Positions 20,198 to 28,097 of a stretch of DNA of 64,000 bases are shown piece after piece; position 1 is the first letter of the stretch; every line of letters begins with the position of its first letter. The stretch covers positions 2,542,001 to 2,606,000 of the forward strand of contig NZ_CP120210.1 of NCBI RefSeq assembly GCF_029369745.1. The letters run 5' to 3'. The translations under genes and the position numbers were made by a program. The notes beneath the pieces are model-generated. The model saw only the letters and a list, made by a program, of their open reading frames with translations. It ran no database searches and was not told where the DNA came from. The stretch is from Amycolatopsis sp. QT-25 (lineage in GTDB: Bacteria; Actinomycetota; Actinomycetes; Mycobacteriales; Pseudonocardiaceae).

Positions 20198-21242
20198 CTC
20201 GCCAGCGGTCCAGCACGGCTTCGATGGTGGAGTGGATGCGGTCGCGGGCGGCCTGCCGTTCCATGCCTGCCATGAGGAGGTCGTCGTACTCGGTGTCCAG
20301 GTGCCGGATCGAGGCGACGACGGCGAGGAACACCGCTCGTTCGGCCAGTTCCCGGCCGGCGGCGGAGCGGCCCACCCGGCCGCTGCCGCGTTGGCCGGCG
20401 TGTTCGGCGATGGCCCGTGCCCGGTCCGGCGGACAACCGGGGAACATTTCCGTGATCGCCTCGTGGAATCGGGCGGTGAACTCGACGTCTTCCTCGGCGC
20501 GCCGCTCACGGTCACGGCCGCGGCGTCGTTCCCGGACGTCCTCGTCCGCGAGACACTGTTCTTCGGCGGCGCGCAACGCCGCGTCCTCGACCAGGAGTCC
20601 TTGCCGCTCGCTGCGTTTCCTCGACCGGTCGAAGCGGACGACGACGGCGGAAAGCCGGCTCGCCTTCTTGGCCCGGCGGGTCAGCGCGGTGTCGCCCGAG
20701 GGCAGGAAGACCAGGTGGCCGAGGTCGGCGCAATCGAGGCAGTGCGGCTTTTCGTTCTCCATGAACAGCAGGTCGCCGGTGCCGCCGCACTCGGCGCACG
20801 TCCAGTCCTTCAGTGCCACGGAGACGACGAGATCCGGTGCTTTCCGTTGCCGGGCGAGGACTTGCGCCCGCTTGGCTTCGGACAGTCCCGGCATGAGCCA
20901 CTGCGTCCGGAACAGCGGTTCGAGACCGGCCAGTTCACCCGAAGTCGCCCGGAGGACCGCCCGGTCACGGGTCGCGCCGACATGCTCGATCTCCGAGCTT
21001 TCAAGAGCCTTTTCCTTCGCCCACGCTGCAAGCGTGCCGAGGGCGAAGTTCAATTTCTCCGTGCTCACCGGCAAGGCGGTGGACAACTCGGGGATCCGGC
21101 CCTGCTGCCAACTGGTGAGGACGTTGTCCGGCAGCCAGCCGATCCCGCTCAAGATGTCGAGCGCGGTCACCGATTTCCGTTTGGACAGCAGCTTCTCCGC
21201 CGTCTCCACGACGCGCTGTCCCAATTTCGTCTCACCCTGCAT
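20193..21242 (-). CDS. DUF2293 domain protein
   Basis: This is a 349-residue soluble protein of unknown function. A zinc-ribbon-like pair, WTCAECGGTGDL and PHCLDCADLGH, sits near residues 167-190. A very basic, Arg/Glu-rich helical stretch follows, and then the DUF2293 core FPGCPPDRARAIAEHAGQRG with GSGRVGRSAAGRELAE. The domain is found in actinobacteria and fungi without a known biochemical role; the basic helix and zinc ribbon hint at nucleic-acid binding (inference). Confidence 0.85.
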   Translation of the reverse strand: MQGETKLGQRVVETAEKLLSKRKSVTALDILSGIGWLPDNVLTSWQQGRIPELSTALPVSTEKLNFALGTLAAWAKEKALESSEIEHVGATRDRAVLRATSGELAGLEPLFRTQWLMPGLSEAKRAQVLARQRKAPDLVVSVALKDWTCAECGGTGDLLFMENEKPHCLDCADLGHLVFLPSGDTALTRRAKKASRLSAVVVRFDRSRKRSERQGLLVEDAALRAAEEQCLADEDVRERRRGRDRERRAEEDVEFTARFHEAITEMFPGCPPDRARAIAEHAGQRGSGRVGRSAAGRELAERAVFLAVVASIRHLDTEYDDLLMAGMERQAARDRIHSTIEAVLDRWRA

Positions 21243-21260
21243 CGCCGGGAATCCTAGCGA

Positions 21261-21860
21261 TCAGGCGGTCTCGGTCCGCGCGCGGTAGGCCCGGATCTTG
21301 GCGCGGTTGCCGCAGCGTTCCATCGAGCACCAGCGGCGATTGCCCGAGCGCGAGGTGTCGAAGAACAGCAGAGAGCAGTCGTCCGCGGAACATTCGCGGA
21401 CGCGGCCGGACCGTTCGCCCGCGACGAGCCCGATGGCGTCGCGGGCGACGGCGCCGAGGAGCTGGTCTCCGGTGACGGGCGGTGCCCAGGCGAGCCGCCG
21501 TGTCTTCGGATCGACGAGCGGCCTCGGGGTCGCCTCGGTCGCACCGTTCAGCAAGGCGAGGTCTTCGTCCGACGGCGTTCCACCACGGGCGAGGGCGGGC
21601 GCGACGCGGTGGAGCGTGGCGCGAAGTTCCTTGAGCGCGGCGAGTTCGGCGGACTTGATGCGGACGTCGGTCAGGGGAGCGGTCAGTGCCAGCCGGGAGC
21701 CGGTGAACCACTCGGCGAGGTCCGACGGGGTGTGCGCGATCTCGTAACGCTCGTAGGGGCCGGGACCGCCGGTCAGCATGAGTTCGAGGCTGAGGCTGCC
21801 CGGATCGAATCGATAGCGCTCACCCTGGGCGCTGACGAGCACCCTTGTTCCCGGAGTCAT
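21261..21860 (-). CDS. CGNR zinc-finger / ABATE-domain regulator
   Basis: This is a 199-residue regulator of the actinobacterial stress-induced type. The N-terminal ABATE-like part (DPGSLSLELMLTGG, AEWFTGSRLALTAPL, ELAALKELRATLHRV) is followed by a C-terminal CGNR zinc finger with ligands in RECSADDCSLLFFD and RRWCSMERCGNRAKIR. Such proteins are thought to bind DNA and a small ligand. It lies divergent to an SRPBCC gene with a palindrome between them. Confidence 0.9.
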   Translation of the reverse strand: MTPGTRVLVSAQGERYRFDPGSLSLELMLTGGPGPYERYEIAHTPSDLAEWFTGSRLALTAPLTDVRIKSAELAALKELRATLHRVAPALARGGTPSDEDLALLNGATEATPRPLVDPKTRRLAWAPPVTGDQLLGAVARDAIGLVAGERSGRVRECSADDCSLLFFDTSRSGNRRWCSMERCGNRAKIRAYRARTETA

Positions 21861-21874
21861 GTAACCACTATAGT

Positions 21875-21889
21875 CGGTTTCGGAAACCG
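21875..21889. promoter_or_regulatory. Candidate operator between CGNR regulator and SRPBCC gene
   Basis: CGGTTTC-G-GAAACCG is a perfect 7-bp inverted repeat with one central base, 15 bp from the CGNR start and 27 bp from the SRPBCC start. It is a likely binding site for the CGNR protein. Confidence 0.5.
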
Positions 21890-21915
21890 GATAAGACGGT
21901 TACGGCGGAGGCGTG

Positions 21916-22314
21916 ATGATCGGGAAGACGAAGGACGCGGGCTGGGAGATCGGTGTCTCCAAGACGATGGCGTATCCGCTGGCGCGGGTTTGGGAGTATC
22001 TCTCGGGTCCGGGGCTCGTGACCTGGCTGGGCGACGTGCGGCTGGAGCCGGAGAAGGGCGCGCCGTACGAGACGGCGGAGGGCACTGTCGGTGAGGTCCG
22101 CGGCTACCGCGAGCAGGAAAAGATCCGCCTCACCTGGCGGCCGAAGGACTGGGATCACGAGAGCACGGTCCAGGTGGGGCTCCGGGCGGCGGGGCCGGAC
22201 AAGACGGTCGTGGTCTTCCATCAGGAGCGGCTCGCCGGGCCGGAAGAGCGCGCGGCGCAGCGCGCGCACTGGCAGGCGGTGATGAAGCTCGTCGCCGACG
22301 GCCTCGCCGGCTGA
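21916..22314 (+). CDS. SRPBCC (AHSA1-type) ligand-binding protein
   Basis: This is a 132-residue START-like protein with the AHSA1 pattern: WEIGVSKTMAYPLARVWEYL, GEVRGYREQEKIRLTWRPKDW and the final helix AHWQAVMKLVADGL. Such proteins bind hydrophobic ligands or assist Hsp90; no specific role is evident. ATG 21916 is preferred over GTG 21913 because GGAGG at 21907-21911 is then 4 nt away. It is divergent from the CGNR regulator and ends next to the TetR gene's stop. Confidence 0.8.
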   Translation: MIGKTKDAGWEIGVSKTMAYPLARVWEYLSGPGLVTWLGDVRLEPEKGAPYETAEGTVGEVRGYREQEKIRLTWRPKDWDHESTVQVGLRAAGPDKTVVVFHQERLAGPEERAAQRAHWQAVMKLVADGLAG

Positions 22315-22902
22315 TCAGGCCAGCGCTCGCCGTGCCTGCTCTGCCAGCACGGCGGTGATCCGTTCCGCGCTCAGGCCGAGCTCGCCCGTTTGGTGGAGGA
22401 ACACGTCCGCGGTCAGCGGTGCCAGCAGGATGTCGGCGAGCGCGTCCGGATCCTTCGCGTCCGCCTGCTCGGCGAGAAGGCGGACGTGGGTCCGCCACAA
22501 CCGGTACGGCCCGCTGGTGAACCGCGAATGCCCGACCTCGGTGCCGAGAACGAGATGCGCGTGCCGAGTCAGCAGCTCGATCATCGCCGCGTAGAACGCG
22601 GCCAACCGCTCGGCGGGTGGCGCGCCGGGGCCCAGCGGGGGAGGGCCGGTGAGCAGTCGCTCCTGGAGTTCCCGCTCGTGTTCGTCCAACAGGGCGACGG
22701 CGATCGCCGAGCGGTCCGGATAGCGGCGGTACAGCGTCGCCCGGCCGACCCCGGCCGCCTTGGCGATGTCCTCCATGGTGACGTCCGCGGCCGGGTGAGC
22801 CGCGAAAAGCCTTTCGGCGGCCTTCAGGATTTTCGCGCGGTTTCGGGCGGCGTCCGAGCGCTCCCGTCCCGAGTTGTCCGCGAGCAGGTCTTCCGGCGGC
22901 AT
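22315..22902 (-). CDS. TetR-family transcriptional regulator
   Basis: This 195-residue protein has an N-terminal TetR HTH (NRAKILKAAERLFAAHPAAD, VTMEDIAKAAGVGRATLYRRYPD) and a C-terminal ligand-binding helical domain. It is divergent from the azoreductase-SMR pair, and a perfect 18-bp inverted repeat lies between, so it probably represses both itself and that operon, with release by a toxic or quinone-like inducer (inference). Confidence 0.93.
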   Translation of the reverse strand: MPPEDLLADNSGRERSDAARNRAKILKAAERLFAAHPAADVTMEDIAKAAGVGRATLYRRYPDRSAIAVALLDEHERELQERLLTGPPPLGPGAPPAERLAAFYAAMIELLTRHAHLVLGTEVGHSRFTSGPYRLWRTHVRLLAEQADAKDPDALADILLAPLTADVFLHQTGELGLSAERITAVLAEQARRALA

Positions 22903-22924
22903 GTCCGCAGCCTAGGGAATATCC

Positions 22925-22972
22925 GGACACGGCGTCCACTTGTACCCGGCGACGCAAGTGGACGCCGTGTCC
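22925..22972. promoter_or_regulatory. TetR operator: 18-bp perfect inverted repeat
   Basis: GGACACGGCGTCCACTTG (22925-22942) and its exact complement (22955-22972) are separated by 12 bp, 22 bp upstream of the TetR start and 23 bp upstream of the azoreductase start. Each arm itself holds GTCCAC-type half-sites, so two dimers may bind. Confidence 0.75.
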
Positions 22973-22995
22973 ACTTCCTGGTCCGGGAGGTCCCG

Positions 22996-23652
22996 ATGAG
23001 CCACCTTCTCCACCTCGACTCCAGTGCCCGCGCCCAGTCGTTCTCCCGCGAGCTGAGTGCTCGGTTCGCCGAGCTCTGGCGTGCCGCGCACCCCGGCGCG
23101 GGCTACACCTACCGCGACGTGGCCGCCGATCCGGTGCCGCCGATCGGTCAGGCCTGGACCGAGATCTGCGACGCCCTCCTCCGGAACGGGATCACCGATC
23201 CGCACGGCTACGCCTCCGTGGTCGAGACGCCGGAGCAGCGCGAGGCCTGGGCGGTCATCGAGCCGCTGCTGGCCGAACTGCTCGCCGCCGACGTCGTGCT
23301 GATCGGGGCCCCGATGTACAACTTCTCGATTCCCGCCACGCTCAAACTGTGGATCGACCAGGTTACGTTTCCGAAGATGTCCTTGGCGGGCAAGGCTTTC
23401 GTGGTCGCGGGAGCGCGCGGTGGCACGTACCTGCCGGGCACGCCGCGGGAGCCGGTCGACCACCACGAGCGCTACCTGCGTGACTTCTTCGCCGGTCACT
23501 ACGACGTCCACGACGTCACGTTCCTGCATTCCGAACTCACGAACGCTCTCGTCGACCCGCGGCTGAGCCCGCGCGATCCCGACCGGATCGCGTCGCGGGA
23601 ACAGGCGCTCCTGGCCGCCGAAAAGCGAGCCGCGGCCGGAACGGAAGCCTGA
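22996..23652 (+). CDS. azoR: FMN-dependent NADH-azoreductase
   Basis: This is a 218-residue flavodoxin-fold oxidoreductase that reduces quinones and azo compounds with NAD(P)H. It has the family start HLLHLDSSARAQSFSREL, the FMN-binding GAPMYNFSIPATLKLWIDQV and the GARGGTYLPG loop. ATG 22996 has GGGAGG upstream. It overlaps the next gene by one base (TGATG), forming a two-gene detoxification operon under the divergent TetR regulator. Confidence 0.9.
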   Translation: MSHLLHLDSSARAQSFSRELSARFAELWRAAHPGAGYTYRDVAADPVPPIGQAWTEICDALLRNGITDPHGYASVVETPEQREAWAVIEPLLAELLAADVVLIGAPMYNFSIPATLKLWIDQVTFPKMSLAGKAFVVAGARGGTYLPGTPREPVDHHERYLRDFFAGHYDVHDVTFLHSELTNALVDPRLSPRDPDRIASREQALLAAEKRAAAGTEA

Positions 23653-23966
23653 TGGGCTGGGGAATCCTGCTCGTGGCGGGAGTCGTCGAGGTCGCCTGGT
23701 CGCAGAGCATCAAGCCGACGGAGAACTTCACCCGGTTCTGGCCGACCGTGCTGTGCTTCGTCCTCGGCGTGGCCGCGGTCTACCTGCTGTCGAAGGCGAT
23801 GGACTCGCTCCCCGTGGGGACCGCGTACGCCGTCTTCACCGGGATCGGCGCGGTGGGCGCGATCGTGTTCGGCGTCGTGATCCACCAGGACCCGCTCAGC
23901 TTCGGGCGCTTCGCGGCGATGGCGCTGATCGTCGGCGGGGTGGTGCTGGCGAAGGTCGCGGAGTGA
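23652..23966 (+). CDS. sugE: SMR-family multidrug efflux protein (SugE-like)
   Basis: This is a 104-residue protein with four membrane helices of the small multidrug resistance family. The essential glutamate is in the first helix (LLVAGVVEVAWSQSIK). SugE-type members export quaternary ammonium or guanidinium compounds as dimers. It overlaps azoR by one base and is probably co-regulated with it. Confidence 0.88.
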   Translation: MGWGILLVAGVVEVAWSQSIKPTENFTRFWPTVLCFVLGVAAVYLLSKAMDSLPVGTAYAVFTGIGAVGAIVFGVVIHQDPLSFGRFAAMALIVGGVVLAKVAE

Positions 23967-23970
23967 GCTC

Positions 23971-24008
23971 GGGAAGGGGGACTTTCCCGCCGGAAAGTCC
24001 CCCTTCCC
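23971..24008. terminator. Bidirectional palindromic terminator
   Basis: GGGAAGGGGGACTTTCC (23971-23987) and its exact complement (23992-24008) form a 17-bp stem with a 4-nt CGCC loop, between the convergent SMR and oligopeptidase genes. Confidence 0.88.
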
Positions 24009-24014
24009 GGTGAC

Positions 24015-26021
24015 TCAGGCGAGCTTCTCCCACAGGAATTCGAGCATCAGCGCCCATTTGAACGCCAGTTGCTCGTTGTCGGCCGCCGCGCCGTGCCCGC
24101 CCTCGATGTTCTCGTGGTACCGCACGTCGTGTCCCTGCTCCCGCATCCGCGCGACCATCTTGCGCGCGTGGGCGGGATGCACCCGGTCGTCCCGGGTGGA
24201 CGTGACGAACAGGACCGGCGGGTACTCGCCTTCACCGCGCACGTTCTGGTACGGCGAGTATCTCCCGATGAAGTCCCATTCCGCCGGGTCGTCGGGGTCG
24301 CCGTACTCGGCCATCCACGACGCGCCCGCGAGGAGTCTGTGGTAGCGCTTCATGTCCAGCAGCGGCACCTGGCTCACGATCGCGCCGAACAACCGCGGGT
24401 AACGCGTCAGCATGACGCCCATCAGCAGGCCGCCGTTGCTGCCGCCCTGGATGCCGAGGCGGCGGGGCTCGCTGATGCCGCGTTCGACCAGGTCGGCGGC
24501 GACGGCCGAAAAGTCCTCGTAGACCTTGTACCGCTTGGCTTTGGTCACCGAGGTGTGCCAGTCCGGCCCGTACTCGCCACCACCGCGGATGTTCGCGACG
24601 ACGTAGGTGCCGCCGCGGGAGAGCCAGCCGCGACCGATGACGCCGCTGTAGCCGGGGGTCAGCGACACCTCGAAGCCGCCGTAGCCGGTCAGCAGCGTCG
24701 GGCCACCTTCGGCGCCGGAAGGACGTACGACGAAGTACGGGATCTTCGTCCCGTCTTCGGAGGTCGCGAAGTACTGCGAGACCGTCATGCCCTCGCTGTC
24801 GAAGAACGAGGGGGCGCGCTTGAGGACCTCGGCCTCGCCGCCGACGTGTCCGTAGCTCAGCGTCGACGGCTGGGTGTAGCCGCTGGAATCGAGCAGGTAT
24901 TCGTCGCTGACGTCGGGGTCCGTGCCGGTGATCTGCGCGGTGCCGAGTTCCGGGGTGCCGGCGAGCGGCTGGGAGCTCCAGCCGTCCGAAGGCGTGAGCA
25001 CGCGCAGTTCCGTGCGGACGTCGGACAGCGTCGAGAGCACCAGGTGGTTGTGCGTCCAGGCCCAGTACTCCAGCGACGTGTGCGCGTCCGGGGTGAAGAG
25101 GGTCGTGAGGGTGCGCTCACCCGCCATGAACGCGTCGAAATCGGAGGCGAGCAAGGCACCGGAGGGGTACGTCTTTCCTTCGACGGTCCAGTCCGAGCGA
25201 AGCCGGATCAGAAGCCACTCGCGGTGCGAGGACGTCTGCGCGTCTTCGGGGACCTCGATGCGTTCGAGTCCGCCGGAGGTCCGGAGATACCTTTCCGTGC
25301 GGTAGAAGTCGATCGAGCGGTAGACGAAGTCACGTTCCCAGCCCTCGGTCGGGTCGTGGTGGGCGGACACTGAGACGTCGTCGGGCTTGCCCTCGAAGAC
25401 CACCGTCGCCTCTTCGAGCGGGGTGCCGCGCCGCCATTCCTTCGCCAGCCTCGGATAGCCCGAACTGGTCAGCGTCCCGGTCCCGAAGTCGGTGCCGACG
25501 TAGACGCGGTCGCGGTCGATCCAGCCGATCCTGGTCTTGGCCTCCGGCACGAAGAACCCGTCATCGACGAAGCGTCGCTCCTCCAGGTCGAACTCGCGGA
25601 CCACGGTCGCGTCGGCGCCGCCTCGCGAGAGTTCGACCAGCGCGCGCTGGTAACCCGGCCGGAGGACGGCCGCGCCCTGCCACACCCAGTTCTCGCCGTC
25701 GGCTTCGGCCAGGGCGTCGACGTCGAGCAGGAGCTCCCACTCCGGGGTGTCGAGCCGGTACTGGTCCAGGGTGGTGCGGCGCCACAGGCCACGGGGGTTG
25801 GCGGAGTCCTGCCAGAAGTTGTACAGATATCCGCCGCGGCGCCGGATGTAGGGAATCCGGTCGTCGGCGTCGAGGACCTCGCGGACCTCGTCACGGATTT
25901 CGGCGAACCGCTCGCCGCCCGACAGTTCTTCCAGAGCTTCGGCGTTGCGGGCTCGCACCCAGTCCAGCGCTTCTTCGCCGGTCACGTCTTCCAGCCACAG
26001 GTACGGGTCCTCGTCACTCAT
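24015..26021 (-). CDS. Prolyl oligopeptidase family protein (S9A)
   Basis: This is a 668-residue serine peptidase with an N-terminal propeller (begins MSDEDPYLWLEDVTGEEALD) and a C-terminal alpha/beta hydrolase. The catalytic triad is visible as Ser in IQGGSNGGLLMG (about residue 527), Asp in STRDDRVHP and His in IEGGHGAA. There is no signal peptide, so it is cytoplasmic and degrades short peptides after proline, or a related residue. It stands alone behind a shared terminator. Confidence 0.93.
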   Translation of the reverse strand: MSDEDPYLWLEDVTGEEALDWVRARNAEALEELSGGERFAEIRDEVREVLDADDRIPYIRRRGGYLYNFWQDSANPRGLWRRTTLDQYRLDTPEWELLLDVDALAEADGENWVWQGAAVLRPGYQRALVELSRGGADATVVREFDLEERRFVDDGFFVPEAKTRIGWIDRDRVYVGTDFGTGTLTSSGYPRLAKEWRRGTPLEEATVVFEGKPDDVSVSAHHDPTEGWERDFVYRSIDFYRTERYLRTSGGLERIEVPEDAQTSSHREWLLIRLRSDWTVEGKTYPSGALLASDFDAFMAGERTLTTLFTPDAHTSLEYWAWTHNHLVLSTLSDVRTELRVLTPSDGWSSQPLAGTPELGTAQITGTDPDVSDEYLLDSSGYTQPSTLSYGHVGGEAEVLKRAPSFFDSEGMTVSQYFATSEDGTKIPYFVVRPSGAEGGPTLLTGYGGFEVSLTPGYSGVIGRGWLSRGGTYVVANIRGGGEYGPDWHTSVTKAKRYKVYEDFSAVAADLVERGISEPRRLGIQGGSNGGLLMGVMLTRYPRLFGAIVSQVPLLDMKRYHRLLAGASWMAEYGDPDDPAEWDFIGRYSPYQNVRGEGEYPPVLFVTSTRDDRVHPAHARKMVARMREQGHDVRYHENIEGGHGAAADNEQLAFKWALMLEFLWEKLA

Positions 26022-26127
26022 GCCGACAGTCTCGCCGTGGCCCCGGTCCCGGCGCCACCAGGTGCGGTGTTTTCACCTGGCCTGCCGGTACTCCGTATGC
26101 TGTGGACTCGCACGTTTGGGGGACACC

Positions 26128-27060
26128 ATGACCGGCACCGACGAGGTACCCGGACCGTTCACGCCCTCGCCAGGTCGTCCCGAAAGCTCCCGCAACACGG
26201 GGGCCGCCGTGGTCGGTCTGCTCATCGTCGCCGCCTTGACCACCACCGGGATGGCGATGGCGGGCGGGCCGAGGAAGATCGACGGCCAGGCCCTCCCGGT
26301 GTCCGGCCAGTACACCTCGGAAGGTGCCAAGGCTCCGGCAGGGAACGCGAAACCCGCGCCCGCGGAGGTGCGGGAACTGGACACGAACCCGCTGCTGGCC
26401 GACGGGGTCGCGCTCGGCGCGGTGACCTGCCGTCTGCCCGCGATCAGCCGTGAGCCCGCGAAGCTGGAGACCTACTACAAGACGTTCGTGACGTGCTTGG
26501 CCGAAGCGTGGAAACCCGCCCTGGACCGGGCGAACGAGCCCGCGCTGACGGTGACCGTGCAGGTGACGCTGCCCGAGACCAGCGCCTGCGGGAAGGCGCC
26601 GGGGGAGAACGAGGCCGTCGCCTACTACTGCGGCGGTGACACCACGATCTACGCGCCGACCGAGTGGATGCTGGGCGACGCGGGCCTGGAACGGTCCCGT
26701 CATCTCGCGACGATGGCCCACGAGTACGGGCACCACGTCCAGCGGTCCAGCGGGATCCTGTCGGCCGCCGCGGAGAAGATGTCGTCGCCGGAGGAGAACT
26801 CGCCCGCCGACCAGGAGCTGGTCCGCCGCATCGAACTCCAGGCCAACTGCTTCGGCGCGCTCGCCCTCACGGCCGCCGCCGGGCGCGGTTCGATCAGCAG
26901 GTCGCTGGCCAACGCGGCCCTCGACGACTACGGCCGCACCGACGACAGCGACACGCACGGCAGCCGTCGTAACCAGCTGAAATGGGCGAAGGCCGGGTTC
27001 ACCGGGAAGACGACGTCGGCGTGCAACACCTGGGCGGCTTCGGCTTCGGACGTCGAATGA
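26128..27060 (+). CDS. Neutral zinc metallopeptidase, membrane-anchored
   Basis: This is a 310-residue protein with a short cytoplasmic tail, a membrane helix near residues 25-48 (TGAAVVGLLIVAALTTTGMAMA) and an extracytoplasmic YpfJ-like domain. The zinc motif HEYGHH lies in LATMAHEYGHHVQ, with a downstream Glu in RRIELQANCFGA. Paired cysteines (TCRLP, TCLAEAW, ACGKAPG, YYCGGD) suggest disulfides. Its stop overlaps the next gene's ATG, indicating a two-gene operon. The substrate is unknown. Confidence 0.85.
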   Translation: MTGTDEVPGPFTPSPGRPESSRNTGAAVVGLLIVAALTTTGMAMAGGPRKIDGQALPVSGQYTSEGAKAPAGNAKPAPAEVRELDTNPLLADGVALGAVTCRLPAISREPAKLETYYKTFVTCLAEAWKPALDRANEPALTVTVQVTLPETSACGKAPGENEAVAYYCGGDTTIYAPTEWMLGDAGLERSRHLATMAHEYGHHVQRSSGILSAAAEKMSSPEENSPADQELVRRIELQANCFGALALTAAAGRGSISRSLANAALDDYGRTDDSDTHGSRRNQLKWAKAGFTGKTTSACNTWAASASDVE

Positions 27061-27539
27061 CCGACGACGTGATGGCCGAGATCAACACCGGTCTCCAGCT
27101 GCACATCTCCGGCGATCGCCACGGCGCGCGCGAGAGGTTCGCGGCGCTGTGGGAGCGGATCGGCGAGGAAGGCGACCCGCTGCACCGGTGCGCGCTCGCG
27201 CACTACATGGCCGACGTCTGCGACGACCCGGCCGACGAACTCGCGTGGGATCTCCACGCGCTCGCCGCGGCCGATTCGCTCACCGACGAACGTGCCAAGG
27301 AGTACCACGCGACGCTGGCCGTGCGCGGTTTCTACCCGTCACTGCATTTGAACCTCGCCGAGGACTATCGCAAACTCGGTGATCACGAGTCCGCGAACGC
27401 CCAGTGGGAGCTCGGGCGGGACACCCTCGGCGCGCTCGGCGACGACCCGTACGGCGCCGGGATCGTCCAGGCGTACGACGCGCTCGCCACCAGGCTCGGG
27501 AGGAAACCGGACTCTCCGGACTTTCGCGCAGGGCGGTGA
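27057..27539 (+). CDS. Hypothetical TPR-like protein
   Basis: This is a 160-residue, mostly helical acidic protein with tetratricopeptide-like pairs (TGLQLHISGDRHGARERFAALW; LNLAEDYRKLGDHESANAQWE, quoted in part). There is no signal or membrane segment. ATG 27057 overlaps the metallopeptidase stop (ATGA), so the two are co-translated. Function is unknown; a scaffold role is only a guess. Confidence 0.78.
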   Translation: MTDDVMAEINTGLQLHISGDRHGARERFAALWERIGEEGDPLHRCALAHYMADVCDDPADELAWDLHALAAADSLTDERAKEYHATLAVRGFYPSLHLNLAEDYRKLGDHESANAQWELGRDTLGALGDDPYGAGIVQAYDALATRLGRKPDSPDFRAGR

Positions 27540-27586
27540 AGCCATAACCTGGAGTGACCCAGGTCACCCATGCGGGAGGAGCGCGT

Positions 27587-28018
27587 ATGCGGATTTCCGA
27601 TCTGTTGCGGACCAAGGGGGCGGCCGTCGCGACCGTCTCGCCGGAGACGAACGTCACCGAACTGCTCGAGAGACTCGCGAAGCACAACGTCGGCGCCCTG
27701 GTGGTCGTCGATGACGAGGGCGGGATCGTCGGCATCGTCTCCGAACGGGACGTGGTGCGGCGGCTCAACGAGCGCGGACCCCAGCTGCTCGACGGATCGG
27801 TGGCCGCGATCATGACGAAGATGGTCGCCAGCTGCACTCCCGAGGACTCGGTCGACCAGCTGTCGATCCTGATGACCGAACACCGCATCCGGCACGTCCC
27901 GGTCGTGGTGGACGGCAGGCTGGCGGGGATCGTCAGCATCGGCGATGTCGTGAAGACCCGGATGGAACAGCTGGAGAAGAGCCAGGAACAGCTGGAGGCG
28001 TACATCTCGCAGGGCTGA
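27587..28018 (+). CDS. Tandem CBS-domain protein
   Basis: This is a 143-residue protein made of two CBS domains (VATVSPETNVTELLERLAKHN to VSERDVVRRL; CTPEDSVDQLSILMTEHRIR to GDVVKTRMEQL, quoted in part), which form a Bateman module binding adenosyl ligands such as AMP or SAM. There is no effector domain; similar stand-alone proteins act as energy sensors. GGGAGGA precedes ATG 27587. A 53-bp palindrome follows the stop by 15 bp. Confidence 0.9.
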   Translation: MRISDLLRTKGAAVATVSPETNVTELLERLAKHNVGALVVVDDEGGIVGIVSERDVVRRLNERGPQLLDGSVAAIMTKMVASCTPEDSVDQLSILMTEHRIRHVPVVVDGRLAGIVSIGDVVKTRMEQLEKSQEQLEAYISQG

Positions 28019-28033
28019 CCCGCCTCCGCACGT

Positions 28034-28086
28034 GCAATGAAGGGGCCTTTCCTCGCAAAATTTGCGAGGAAAGGCCCCTTCATTGC
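28034..28086. terminator. 53-bp near-perfect palindrome, bidirectional terminator
   Basis: Arms of 26 bp (starting GCAATGAAGGGGCCTTTCCT and ending CGCAAA; 28034-28059 and 28061-28086) are exact complements around one central A. It lies between the convergent CBS and MuiA-like genes and belongs to the GAAGG(GG)CC word family seen elsewhere here. It would form a cruciform or a very stable hairpin. Confidence 0.85.
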
Positions 28087-28097
28087 GGCCGGGACGG

